This document shows positions 8,918-17,505 of a stretch of 64,000 bases of DNA, piece by piece. Position numbers and translations under genes: made by a program. Numbering within the stretch: position 1 is the first letter of the stretch; each line of letters opens with the position of its first letter. Source of the DNA: Haliscomenobacter hydrossis DSM 1100 (GTDB taxonomy: Bacteria > Bacteroidota > Bacteroidia > Chitinophagales > Saprospiraceae); NCBI RefSeq assembly GCF_000212735.1, contig NC_015513.1:28190-92189 (forward strand). Direction: 5' to 3'. A model generated the notes under the pieces. That model saw only the letters and a program-made list of their open reading frames with translations. It was not told where the DNA came from and searched no databases.

Positions 8918-10027
8918 ATGGTTACTGCTCAACAATCATTTTTTTGCCGATTCATGATCCTGGTTTTATGTTCCGTGTTGTATCAGTGTGCTTATGCCCG
9001 CCAGTATTACCTCAACAGCAACTCCGGTAATGATTCCCAGGCGGGAATTGCCCGGGATAAAGCCTGGAAATCCCTGGCATCTTTACACCAGCGGAATTTT
9101 CTACCGGGCGACACCATCAATTTTGAATGTGGCTCGGGGTGGGATACTGGTTTGGAGATCAACGACAGTGGAAGCCCCGACAAACCCATCGTTTTTCGGG
9201 CCATCGGCACGGGGAGTAAACCGGTTTTTAGTCAGGCTAAGGCAGGTGGAAAAGCCGTTAATATTTTGAGCAGTTATGTCATCCTCGATGCTGTGCTCGC
9301 CAAAGATGCCCAGTATGCCGCGGTCAACATCGCCAAAGGTGCCAATCACAACATCATCCGCAATTGTGAAATGAGCAATGCTGGGGCTGGAGTAATGATC
9401 TCCGGAAAATACAACCTCATCACCCAGAACTACGCCCACGACCTAGTGATGGTAAAAAACACCCCTGGAGGCGACGACGATTATGGCGCCGTAGCCTTTT
9501 GGGTATTTAATTCCAACAACGAAATTTCTTACAATCGGGCCACACGCTGTCGAGCCCCTAGCCTGGACTATGGTTCCGACGGCGGTTTTTTTGAAATTTA
9601 CAGCAATGGTGATAGCTCATATGTGCACCACAATTACGCCGAAGATTGTAATGGCTTTTTGGAAGTGGGAGGTGGCACCGCGCGTCATGTCATGGTGTCC
9701 CATAATGTATCACTGGAGAATGGGGAGTGGACTTTTCATGTGAGTGGGAAATTCCGCGCTGACATTCAGGATTTTAGAATGGAGCACAATACCATCATTT
9801 CCAAAAAAGGCACCAAATGGAACAACATACTGGGTTTGGGCAGGGATGCCCCGAATTTACCTACGGTGATTTTTAGCCACAACCTCGTCATCATTGGTGG
9901 GGAGTCAGGCGAAAAAGTGGCCCGCCACGGCAATTTCACGCATGAAAACAACACCTACTTCCTGCTGGATGGTGCTCAGTTGGGTTATACCTTGCATGCT
10001 TCCGAAAACATATCAAATGTCAATTAA
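8918..10027 (+). CDS. Secreted right-handed parallel beta-helix protein (polysaccharide-lyase-like)
   Basis: The start is set at the ATG at 8918, 4 bp after the GH36 stop. It gives a leader (FMILVLCSVLYQCAYARQ) and then YYLNSNSGNDSQAG, the usual beginning of this family. About ten short coils follow (HNIIRNCEMSNAGAGVMISG, NEISYNRATRC, SYVHHNYAEDCNG), which is the pattern of NosD/PL6-type beta-helix proteins. Cysteine-rich turns and aromatic-lined strands suggest glycan binding or cleavage, but no lyase catalytic residues can be assigned with confidence. It is translationally close to the GH36 gene and ends before a strong hairpin, so it is probably the last gene of the operon. Confidence 0.7.
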   Translation: MVTAQQSFFCRFMILVLCSVLYQCAYARQYYLNSNSGNDSQAGIARDKAWKSLASLHQRNFLPGDTINFECGSGWDTGLEINDSGSPDKPIVFRAIGTGSKPVFSQAKAGGKAVNILSSYVILDAVLAKDAQYAAVNIAKGANHNIIRNCEMSNAGAGVMISGKYNLITQNYAHDLVMVKNTPGGDDDYGAVAFWVFNSNNEISYNRATRCRAPSLDYGSDGGFFEIYSNGDSSYVHHNYAEDCNGFLEVGGGTARHVMVSHNVSLENGEWTFHVSGKFRADIQDFRMEHNTIISKKGTKWNNILGLGRDAPNLPTVIFSHNLVIIGGESGEKVARHGNFTHENNTYFLLDGAQLGYTLHASENISNVN

Positions 10028-10049
10028 GTACTCGGTCGATTTTAACCTA

Positions 10050-10080
10050 TTGACGGGGTGACTCGAAGTCACCCCGTCAA
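10050..10080 (+). terminator. Strong hairpin ending the GH36/beta-helix operon
   Basis: TTGACGGGGTGACT pairs perfectly with AGTCACCCCGTCAA around a 3-nt loop (14-bp stem), 23 bp after the stop codon. The following bases are T-rich but not a pure U tract. Confidence 0.75.
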
Positions 10081-10149
10081 TTTACCTTCAATTTTCAATG
10101 AGTTAGAAATCCAACCCATTATTCGCATAATTAACTAAAAACAACCATC

Positions 10150-11145
10150 ATGTGGTGTTTGTGCTTTGTTTTCACCCATTTATTCAACTTAGCCAGGCCT
10201 GAGTTTCCAATTCAGCCAGATAAGTTCAGCCAGCTTGATCCAAGTGTGGGTATTTCCCAACCAAGAGTAGCACCCTCCATGCAGATTGATACCGGGAAAT
10301 CCCCCTTCTTACCTGCGCCACTGACAATGGAAGGTGCTCCCCCACCCCGAAAGCTCCACGAGGTGGAGCAAATTCTGGGTACTGCCCTGAAAAGCAAGAA
10401 AAATAAAAAACTGGCGGAACTGCGCATTGTGCTTTGTGCTGCCGAAAAAGACCCCGGCCATACCAAAGTCGGCTTGCATGATTACCCGCTCTGGCAGTCT
10501 CGCTGGACCAGGTTGTTGAATATGGGGCAGTACGTTGAAGCGGAACCTGCGATCCATTGGCCCAGCCCCGAGCAATGGCAACATGCCGATCTCATCGTAT
10601 TCAACGCCTACAATCCAACCTGGAGTTTGGAAAAAGATTCGCTGAAACTCAAAGACCGTGGCCAGGAACTGGAACAATTCCTGGCCCGTGGTGGTGGCTT
10701 GGTCTTTATTCATTTTGCCTTGAATGCTGGGCCTAATGGCCCTAATGCCCGAGCTTTGGCTGCCTATACGGGTCTGGCTTTACATCGGGGGCAGACCCGC
10801 TACCGACTGACCAAAGAATGGCTAATTGACACCAGCCATCCCTTGGCCAAAGGTTTTAGCAACTTGCAAATTCCAGATGAATGTTACTGGAATTTTGCCG
10901 GAAATCTTGATTCCAGCGCGAAAGTCTTGGCCAATAACCTGCAAGAGGACAGTTTGAGGCCCCAAATGTGGACCCGGGAGCATGGCGCAGGGCGGGTCTT
11001 TGTGAGTGTGCCCGGCCATCACACCTGGACTTTTGATGATCCACTGTACCGAATCCTCATCTTCAGGGGCATGATGTGGGCTGCTCGTCAACCAATGGAT
11101 CGTCTGGCGCCGCTGAGTATCCTGGGCGCCCGGGTGGAACCATAA
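10150..11145 (+). CDS. ThuA-like domain protein
   Basis: The 331-residue protein has a ThuA-like (glutamine-amidotransferase-fold) domain from ~residue 95: LRIVLCAAEKDPGHTKVGLHDYPLW, ADLIVFNAYNP, EQFLARGGGLVFIHFAL, a TSHPLAKGFSN segment, and the ending GRVFVSVPGHHTWTFDDP, which is typical of the family. ThuA-like proteins accompany sugar and glycoside degradation in Bacteroidota, and their biochemical role is usually unproven. The first ~20 residues are hydrophobic (MWCLCFVFTHLFNLA) and may be a leader; a proline-rich linker follows. It starts about 70 bp after the hairpin and has its own short leader region. The family is fairly secure; the function is not. Confidence 0.78.
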   Translation: MWCLCFVFTHLFNLARPEFPIQPDKFSQLDPSVGISQPRVAPSMQIDTGKSPFLPAPLTMEGAPPPRKLHEVEQILGTALKSKKNKKLAELRIVLCAAEKDPGHTKVGLHDYPLWQSRWTRLLNMGQYVEAEPAIHWPSPEQWQHADLIVFNAYNPTWSLEKDSLKLKDRGQELEQFLARGGGLVFIHFALNAGPNGPNARALAAYTGLALHRGQTRYRLTKEWLIDTSHPLAKGFSNLQIPDECYWNFAGNLDSSAKVLANNLQEDSLRPQMWTREHGAGRVFVSVPGHHTWTFDDPLYRILIFRGMMWAARQPMDRLAPLSILGARVEP

Positions 11146-11276
11146 GTAGTATACCCACTTCTTTTCTGCGTCATGGCTTGAGGTGATGGTGAATTGTTGC
11201 AAATTTGGTTGAAAAGGCGCAGCATAAAGTGAGTTTAAAGGTCTTTTGCCCTAAAGCAGAATGAAGGTTTTTTCGC

Positions 11277-11284
11277 TACCTTTG
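11277..11284 (+). promoter_or_regulatory. Bacteroidota-type -7 promoter box for the AAA ATPase gene
   Basis: TACCTTTG matches the TAnnTTTG -7 consensus of Bacteroidota primary sigma factor and lies 19 bp before the ATG at 11304. No convincing -33 TTG at the right spacing is visible, so the site is tentative. Confidence 0.45.
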
Positions 11285-11303
11285 TAGCAAAAGCAATCAC
11301 CCT

Positions 11304-12821
11304 ATGCGTGTATTTAATACCTCTGGTCCCAATATTCCTGCAAAGCACTATACCCTGCTGCGTGAAGCACTGGTGGAGCAGGGCATCCAGATGGTACAAG
11401 AAGAGCGTTATTTTACCATTTGGGCACCACGCCAGACGGGGAAGAGTACCTATTTTTTGCTCCTCAAAGCTGCCTTGGAAAAACAAGGATATGCTGTTCT
11501 CAAAATCAATGTAGAGGATTTGATCAACGCATCGCTGGAGACCTTGGTTGCTCGGCTGGAGCAGGAGTTTCGGGCCATTGGCATCACCTTAACCCCCATT
11601 GATAGTCTGGGTGACTTGACCAACTTCATCTCCAATTTATCCCTTAAAAAATTGGTGCTCATTGTAGATGAAATTGAAGGGCTCAATCCAGCACTATTGG
11701 GGCAGTTTTTACATGCCATCCGCAGTCTGTACCACAGTCGCGATCAAAATCCACTCAAAAGTGCCATTTTGGTTGGCGTTAGCAATATTGTGGGGGTTAT
11801 GGAAGACAATGCCAGTCCTTTCAACATCGCAGACACACTCAATATCCCTTATTTCACGGATGCAGAAACCGGGCAGTTACTTCAACAGCACGAGCTAGAA
11901 AGTGGGCAAATTTTTGCCCCTAAAGTGATTGAAGAAATCCGTCGCATTACGGCCAATCAACCAGGATTGGTCAATGGTTTTGCGCAACAGTTAGTATCTC
12001 GCAGCCAGGGTAAATCCACGATCAGCTACGAAGATTACCTCGAGGTAGAAGATTGGTACCTGAATGAGGCCATCGATAAAAACTTCGCCAACATCCTGAA
12101 GCAGGCCAAAAAGCATCGGACTTTTTTGGAAAAATTACTGTTTCGCGAAATCGAAGTCCCCTTTGAGATAGACCGTGAGACGATTAAAGCCCTGCATGTT
12201 AACGGCCTCATTCGTCGAAATGCCGCCGGGATGGTAGAATTTTGGGTGCCTTTTTACAAAAAGTGGCTTCAAAAAGCCTTTTACCCTTATACCAACGGCG
12301 AAAAAGAAGAGCTCAGCAGCAGTTTGTATGCGCCAGAATTTTTCACCCAAGCGGGCAAATTGGCGATTGACAAACTCATTGACGCGTACAAGGCTTACGT
12401 CAAAAGAAGAGGTTTTGCCGTGTTCCGCGAAAAAGATGAAGCGGGCAATTATACCTCCATCAAAGAATCAGGTCTCATTTACAGTTTTGAAACCTTTATT
12501 GCGGCTTTTTTATTACAAGCCCAGGGCAAAAGTTACCGGGAAGCGAATACTGGCCTGGGAAAAAGTGATTTGATTCTCAACATCAAAGGTGAAGAGATTT
12601 TGTTTGAGAGCAAGAAGTACTATGGTTTTGCCCAGTTTGAGGCGGGCAAAAAGCAACTGGCCTATTATGCCGAAAGTCTGGCACTTCAGGAAGCGGTGTA
12701 CTTGGTTTTTGCTCCCAATCACCTGCGGTATCCGGCTCTGGTGCAAGAAGGACAGGAAGAAATTCGAGGTGTACACATCACTACTTTTTTGATCGATTAC
12801 GATGAAGAGAAGGATTTTTGA
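11304..12821 (+). CDS. AAA-like ATPase with C-terminal PD-(D/E)XK nuclease-like domain
   Basis: This 505-residue protein has three visible parts. Residues ~1-230 form an AAA/STAND-type ATPase with Walker A APRQTGKST (Lys47) and Walker B LVLIVDEIEG (Asp122-Glu123). The middle (~230-350) is helical and winged-helix-like. The C-terminus carries a PD-(D/E)XK core: Asp422 in GLGKSDL, then Glu435-Ser-Lys437 in ILFESKKY, followed by a conserved-looking QLAYYAES helix. This architecture (AAA-like plus DUF1703-type nuclease fold) is common and multicopy in Bacteroidota and archaea. Its role is unknown, with mobile-element or defence functions sometimes suggested. It stands alone with its own promoter box and hairpin, like a single-gene cassette dropped into the glycan region. 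Confidence 0.82.
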   Translation: MRVFNTSGPNIPAKHYTLLREALVEQGIQMVQEERYFTIWAPRQTGKSTYFLLLKAALEKQGYAVLKINVEDLINASLETLVARLEQEFRAIGITLTPIDSLGDLTNFISNLSLKKLVLIVDEIEGLNPALLGQFLHAIRSLYHSRDQNPLKSAILVGVSNIVGVMEDNASPFNIADTLNIPYFTDAETGQLLQQHELESGQIFAPKVIEEIRRITANQPGLVNGFAQQLVSRSQGKSTISYEDYLEVEDWYLNEAIDKNFANILKQAKKHRTFLEKLLFREIEVPFEIDRETIKALHVNGLIRRNAAGMVEFWVPFYKKWLQKAFYPYTNGEKEELSSSLYAPEFFTQAGKLAIDKLIDAYKAYVKRRGFAVFREKDEAGNYTSIKESGLIYSFETFIAAFLLQAQGKSYREANTGLGKSDLILNIKGEEILFESKKYYGFAQFEAGKKQLAYYAESLALQEAVYLVFAPNHLRYPALVQEGQEEIRGVHITTFLIDYDEEKDF

Positions 12822-12847
12822 TTAAAAATTAAATAGAATATTGTTTA

Positions 12848-12883
12848 GGAACGGAAATGCAACTATACCTCATTTCCGTTTCC
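12848..12883 (+). terminator. Hairpin between the AAA ATPase and AraC genes
   Basis: GGAACGGAAATG and CATTTCCGTTTCC form a 12-bp stem with one bulge around an 11-nt loop, 27 bp after the ATPase stop. The two flanking genes converge here, so it may serve both. No clear U tract is present. Confidence 0.5.
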
Positions 12884-12989
12884 AATTGATCGGCACTTAT
12901 CTCAATTAAGCACTTTATTAGCACTGGCAATTTAAAATTCAAAGACCCATATCGACCCCTCTTGTTTATTCCTGCTGGAAAGGGTCCAA

Positions 12990-13880
12990 TTACTTCTCCC
13001 CTTCCATTTTCCGGTATTTTGCTGGCGAAACCCCCATTTGTTGCTTAAACAGCCGCGAAAAATAAAAGGGGTCACTGATGCCAATTTGCAGGGCAATTTC
13101 ATTGATCCGCAACTGGCTAAAATGCAACAATTGACAAGCTCTTTGAATCCGCAATTGATTGAAATATTCAATCGGAGCATAGCCGGTATCTTCTTTAAAT
13201 TTTCTGGAAAAAAAGGAAGTCGAAAGGTGCACCGATTGGGCAATTTGCTCCAAACTCAACGATTGTAAGAGATTATCTTGCATCAACTTTATGGCCCGCT
13301 CAGTTGAGCTGATGACCTGGTTCTCGGTGTTGTTTTGCTGAAAATGCTCCAGGGTAATAAAGGTGCTGAGGTAATGCGGAAACAATTGATTGGCAAAATA
13401 CAAGTTGCCGATGCTAAATCCTTTGGCAAAGGTGTTGGCAATTTGTTTGAACAGTTCGTTCCTTTCCTCCGAAAAACCCACCTGAACCGTTTGGAAAACC
13501 TCGGTTGGCTGGCCCATGAGCGCTTGAACTACCTCATCCGCCTGGCTCCCCAACAAATGAAACCAATAAATTGTCCAGGGTTTTTTAATGTCGGCAGAAT
13601 AGGAATGAGCGCAGTTTTTGGGAATTACAAACAACTCGCCAGCTTTGAGTTCGAGCTTTTGTTGGGCCAGTTGAATCCAGCCCTTTCCCCCACTGCAATA
13701 CAGGAGAATGACCTGCGAAGTACCCCTCGGCCGTTGGTAGTAGTGATACAGCGCTTTGGGGTAAAAACCCATTCGACAAATGTACAAGGCATTGATCAAA
13801 GGCAATTCTGCACACTTGTTCCGCGCTGCCTTGGGTACATCGATAATCAACTGTCCACTAAAACCGCTGCTTTTTTGCAT
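12990..13880 (-). CDS. AraC family transcriptional regulator (cupin plus HTH)
   Basis: The 296-residue protein has an N-terminal sugar-sensing cupin (RGTSQVILLYCSGGKGWIQL, ELKAGELFVIPKNCAHSY) and a C-terminal double HTH (SLEQIAQSVHLSTSFFSRKF, INEIALQIGISDPFYFSRLF, ending GVSPAKYRK), which is standard for AraC/XylS regulators. It is divergent from the GH38 gene with only ~44 bp between the starts, so it very likely controls that gene and perhaps the following esterase and sulfatase. The effector is unknown but is probably a sugar released by these enzymes. Confidence 0.92.
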   Translation of the reverse strand: MQKSSGFSGQLIIDVPKAARNKCAELPLINALYICRMGFYPKALYHYYQRPRGTSQVILLYCSGGKGWIQLAQQKLELKAGELFVIPKNCAHSYSADIKKPWTIYWFHLLGSQADEVVQALMGQPTEVFQTVQVGFSEERNELFKQIANTFAKGFSIGNLYFANQLFPHYLSTFITLEHFQQNNTENQVISSTERAIKLMQDNLLQSLSLEQIAQSVHLSTSFFSRKFKEDTGYAPIEYFNQLRIQRACQLLHFSQLRINEIALQIGISDPFYFSRLFKQQMGVSPAKYRKMEGEK

Positions 13881-13924
13881 AATAATGTAACTTTATTTCG
13901 GTTCTGCTTATTAAAAAAAATTCT

Positions 13925-16498
13925 ATGCAACAGTTCCTTGTTTTGTTCTTTTTCTGCATAGCCTGGAATATGCCAGCGCAATCGATTCAACACCTTTACC
14001 TTGCCAACGACGACCATACTGATTACATGTGGACGGGCAACGAAGTGCAGTACGACAGCGCCTTTGTAAAAATGCTCGACTATTACCTCCTTCAAATAGA
14101 CGCTACAAAAAACAATGCCCCCGATTTTCAAACCCGCTTTAATTGCGATGGCAGCTATTGGTTGCACATTTATGAAAAATACCGCAGCCCGGCGCAGTTC
14201 AATCGCCTGGTCGCCGCCCTTCGCTCGGGGCACATCAGCAGCCCGCTCAACACCCTCGTGAGCACTTACGGGGCCCAACCCACGGAGGCGGTCATTCGGG
14301 GCATGTACTACGCTGGCCAAATGGAGCGCCGCCTGGGCTTGCGCTTCCCGCTGGCCGTGGCGATGGAAAACCAAACCCTACCCCTGGGTTTGAGCTCCTT
14401 GTGGGCAGGTTCGGGGGCCAAGTACAGTTGGCGGGGAGTATGCGGCTGCGCCAGCCGGTTGGCCAATACCCAACTCGCTCAACGCCAGCACCAACTCTAT
14501 CAGTACCGAGGATTGGATGGGCAGGGCGTGACCATGAAATGGTACAGCCTCAAGGGCGACAACCGTTCATTGGGCGGCTATGGAGAGGCCCGCCAGGATA
14601 AAGAATTAAAGGATGCCACCCACAGTTTAGCCCAAACGATCAGCGAACTTAGTAAGCTTTGCGACAGCTCTTCCACTGCTTATCCTTTCAAGATCGCCGG
14701 TGCCTTTGGGTATGGCTGGGATGATCTCGATACCTACGTTGCACCAGCTTTTGTGACTGCAGCCCAAGCCGGAACTACTCTGCAACGCAAAGTGAGGGTC
14801 TCGAATGAAGTAGACTTTTTTGAAGACGTTCACAACACTTACCCCAACTTGCCCCATGAATCCCTTGCTTACGGCAATGAGTGGGACACCTATTGCGCCT
14901 CGATGAACGAAACCACCGCCCAAGTGCGCCGCGCCACCGAAAAACTGCGCAGTGCCGAAGCCCTCGCAACCGTGGTCGCACTTCGTGATAAAACCTTTGG
15001 CCAGCAATTGCAACAACTGCGCAATCGGGCCTGGGAGGGTTTTGGTTTGTATTGGGAGCACGACTGGACCGCCGACGGCCCCGTCAAACACCCAGAGCGC
15101 GCCGCCTGGCAAATCCGCATCCAACAACAAATTACGACTTACATCGATACCTTATTCAACCTGGCGCGTACCCGCCTGGGGGGGCAACTGGCCAAAACTG
15201 TACTTCCCCGCTTTTATGTTTTTAACCCGCTCAGTTGGGTCCGAAATGATGTGGCCGATTTGGAATACGCCGGAATTTATCCGGTCAGGGTCATGGATGT
15301 AAGCACCGGTCAGGAAGCCAGTAGTCAGTTGATTCAGCAAAATGGCCAGCGGTATTTGCGGGTCTGGGCTGAAAACATTCCCTCGGTGGGGTATAAAGTA
15401 TTTGAAATCCAGCCTGGTTCGCCCAAACCACAAACAGCAGCAGCTTTGGTCAATGGCGAAGTGGTCCAAAACCAATTTTACCGCATCCACTTGCGCAAGT
15501 CCGGAGTGATTACCGAGCTATACGATAGCCTGGCGCAGCGGCAATTGGTCAAAGCGACCGATGGCAGATACCTCAATGACTTGGGCGCTACTCAACTGGA
15601 CGAAGGCGAAAATTTGGTGGTGGAAAATGCCGGCCCCGTGTCCGTCACCCTCAAGGCCGTTTCCAAACACCCCTTGCAGCACAGCGTTCGACTGACCTTG
15701 TACAAAAACAGCCCCCGCATCGACATCCAAAATAACATTGAGGAAAATTTTCAAGACCTAAAAACCTGGGCATTTTCCACGGCTTTAAACCAACCCCGCA
15801 CCCAACACGAGGAACTAGGGGCTATTCTCAGCGCCAAAAAACAAACCCGTGGTGGACATTATGCCGCGCAAAACGCCCGTTACGACTGGTTGACTTTCAA
15901 TCATTTTGCTGACTTGAGCGAAGCCAATTATGGCCTTACCTTATCCAACCTGGATTGTAGCTTTTTTAAACTGGGCAACAGCAGTCCCGACTCCTTATGG
16001 GAGCACTCCGCCCAATTGAATGCCCTGGCTGGCGGTCAAACGGATGGACCAAAACTGGGTATTCCTGCTCAAAATGGCGCAACTGACTTGCGTTACCACT
16101 TTGCCCTGCGCAGCCATCAACAAGCTTTTGACGCTACTGAGGCCATGAAATTTGCCCTGGAACATCAAAACCCGCTCGTAACGGCCATGCTCGCTGGGGC
16201 AAGTACTCCAAAGTCTAAACAATTGCATTACTCACTCCTTCGCATCACCGACCCTGGTGTATTGCTTTGGGCCATAAAACCTGCGGAAGAGGGCATGGAA
16301 CAGGGGCTGATTACCCGGTTTTGGAACATTAACAATGAGGTGAAAAAACCAAATATTCACTTTGCGAAGCCCCTTCAGCAGTTGTGGGAAAGCACTCATT
16401 TGGAGACCAACCTAGCCAAATTGAGCCCCCGAAAAGGGATACTAAGTGAAACTTTTCAGGCTCAACAGCTAAAAACTTTCCGCTGTTGGTTGAAGTAG
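13925..16498 (+). CDS. GH38-like alpha-mannosidase, secreted
   Basis: The 857-residue protein has a short signal peptide (MQQFLVLFFFCIAWNMPAQS). The N-terminal motif LANDDHTDYMW matches the metal-binding H-x-D region of GH38, and further elements are FNCDGSYWLHIYEKYRS, LNTLVSTYGAQPTEAVIRGM and FGYGWDDLDTY. The long C-terminal part (~450-857) is beta-rich, as in GH38 family mannosidases. Sequence divergence is large, so substrate assignment (alpha-mannosides) is inference; it could act on another alpha-linked sugar. It is divergently transcribed from an AraC regulator and followed 44 bp later by a CE6-like esterase, so the two are probably one operon. Confidence 0.75.
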   Translation: MQQFLVLFFFCIAWNMPAQSIQHLYLANDDHTDYMWTGNEVQYDSAFVKMLDYYLLQIDATKNNAPDFQTRFNCDGSYWLHIYEKYRSPAQFNRLVAALRSGHISSPLNTLVSTYGAQPTEAVIRGMYYAGQMERRLGLRFPLAVAMENQTLPLGLSSLWAGSGAKYSWRGVCGCASRLANTQLAQRQHQLYQYRGLDGQGVTMKWYSLKGDNRSLGGYGEARQDKELKDATHSLAQTISELSKLCDSSSTAYPFKIAGAFGYGWDDLDTYVAPAFVTAAQAGTTLQRKVRVSNEVDFFEDVHNTYPNLPHESLAYGNEWDTYCASMNETTAQVRRATEKLRSAEALATVVALRDKTFGQQLQQLRNRAWEGFGLYWEHDWTADGPVKHPERAAWQIRIQQQITTYIDTLFNLARTRLGGQLAKTVLPRFYVFNPLSWVRNDVADLEYAGIYPVRVMDVSTGQEASSQLIQQNGQRYLRVWAENIPSVGYKVFEIQPGSPKPQTAAALVNGEVVQNQFYRIHLRKSGVITELYDSLAQRQLVKATDGRYLNDLGATQLDEGENLVVENAGPVSVTLKAVSKHPLQHSVRLTLYKNSPRIDIQNNIEENFQDLKTWAFSTALNQPRTQHEELGAILSAKKQTRGGHYAAQNARYDWLTFNHFADLSEANYGLTLSNLDCSFFKLGNSSPDSLWEHSAQLNALAGGQTDGPKLGIPAQNGATDLRYHFALRSHQQAFDATEAMKFALEHQNPLVTAMLAGASTPKSKQLHYSLLRITDPGVLLWAIKPAEEGMEQGLITRFWNINNEVKKPNIHFAKPLQQLWESTHLETNLAKLSPRKGILSETFQAQQLKTFRCWLK

Positions 16499-16542
16499 CT
16501 TAAAAAGTATGCTTAATTTTAGGAAACCCTAATACCGGCATC

Positions 16543-17358
16543 ATGAAAAACCTGATCATCCTTTTTGCTTTTTTGTCGCTGCCCATTTTGGGTGTAGCCC
16601 AGTCGAAAAATCAGTCTTCAATGGGCAACAGCGGGTTGCTTAAACTCCCCAAGCCCAACAAAGTTTGGGTGTTTCTGTTGGCTGGACAGTCCAATATGGC
16701 GGGAAGAGGACTGGTAGAAGCTCAAGATACTGTAAGCGACCCACGTATCTTCAGCATCAATGCCCAGGCTGAGGTCATCGTCGCCAAAGAGCCTTTGCAC
16801 TTCTATGAGCCGGGTCGGGCTGGGCTGGATTGTGGCTTGTCTTTTGGCAAAGCCTTACTCAAAGGGGTTCCCAAAAAGGTTTCCATTCTACTCCTGCCCA
16901 CTGCCGTAGGTGGAAGCGCGATGCGGCAATGGCTTGGAGATTCTACCTACCGGGAGGTTAAACTCTGGTCTAATTTTTTGGAAAAGGTAGCTTTGGGTAA
17001 AAAACACGGTCGAATCAAAGCCGTTTTGTGGCACCAGGGCGAAAGTGATGCGAATGACAAAAACATCCCGCTTTATCCGGAAAACCTGGCCCGCTTGTTG
17101 CAAAACTTCCGCCGTGCGGTAGGCAGTCCTCAACTCCCTGTCTTGATGGGCGAGCTGGGGGCTTTTTCTCAAAATCCGCAACAATGGCAAAAAATCAACC
17201 AACTCATCAACGCTCATGCGGCCAAGGATCCATTTACGACCGTAATTTCCACCCAGGATTTGCAGCACAAAGGGGATAAAATTCATTTCAACTCGGCCGG
17301 GCAAAGGCTCCTGGGGCAGCGTTTTGCGGAAGCGTATTTGCAAAAGTTTAAACCATAA
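16543..17358 (+). CDS. SGNH-type carbohydrate esterase (CE6 / sialate O-acetylesterase-like)
   Basis: The 271-residue protein has a signal peptide (MKNLIILFAFLSLPILGVAQ). The nucleophile motif VFLLAGQSNMAGRG and the His motif VLWHQGESDAND mark the SASA/DUF303 family of acetylesterases, which includes CE6 acetylxylan esterases. The closing catalytic segment is DKIHFNSAGQRLLGQRF, with DxxH. Removal of acetyl groups from hemicellulose or from acetylated side chains would fit the neighbouring GH38 and sulfatase genes. Length is normal for the family. The sugar it acts on cannot be told from sequence. Confidence 0.88.
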   Translation: MKNLIILFAFLSLPILGVAQSKNQSSMGNSGLLKLPKPNKVWVFLLAGQSNMAGRGLVEAQDTVSDPRIFSINAQAEVIVAKEPLHFYEPGRAGLDCGLSFGKALLKGVPKKVSILLLPTAVGGSAMRQWLGDSTYREVKLWSNFLEKVALGKKHGRIKAVLWHQGESDANDKNIPLYPENLARLLQNFRRAVGSPQLPVLMGELGAFSQNPQQWQKINQLINAHAAKDPFTTVISTQDLQHKGDKIHFNSAGQRLLGQRFAEAYLQKFKP

Positions 17359-17375
17359 AGGGCGCTAAGAACAAA

Positions 17376-17468
17376 ATGAAGTTTTACGAAAAATATTACG
17401 AAGAAAAAGGTGATACTACGCTCGTTTTCACCAAGACCAATACCGCCCCGATTGGTACCCAACTGTAG
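17376..17468 (+). other. Small orphan ORF or gene remnant (30 aa)
   Basis: A 30-codon frame (MKFYEKYYEEKGDTTLVF...) follows the esterase stop by 17 bp and ends before the sulfatase start. Its composition looks like real coding sequence, but I do not recognise it. It could be the cut end of a lost gene or a short peptide gene. Confidence 0.25.
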
Positions 17469-17505
17469 GTGGAATTTGATACATTGTGTAGCAAAAAGCA
17501 ACATC

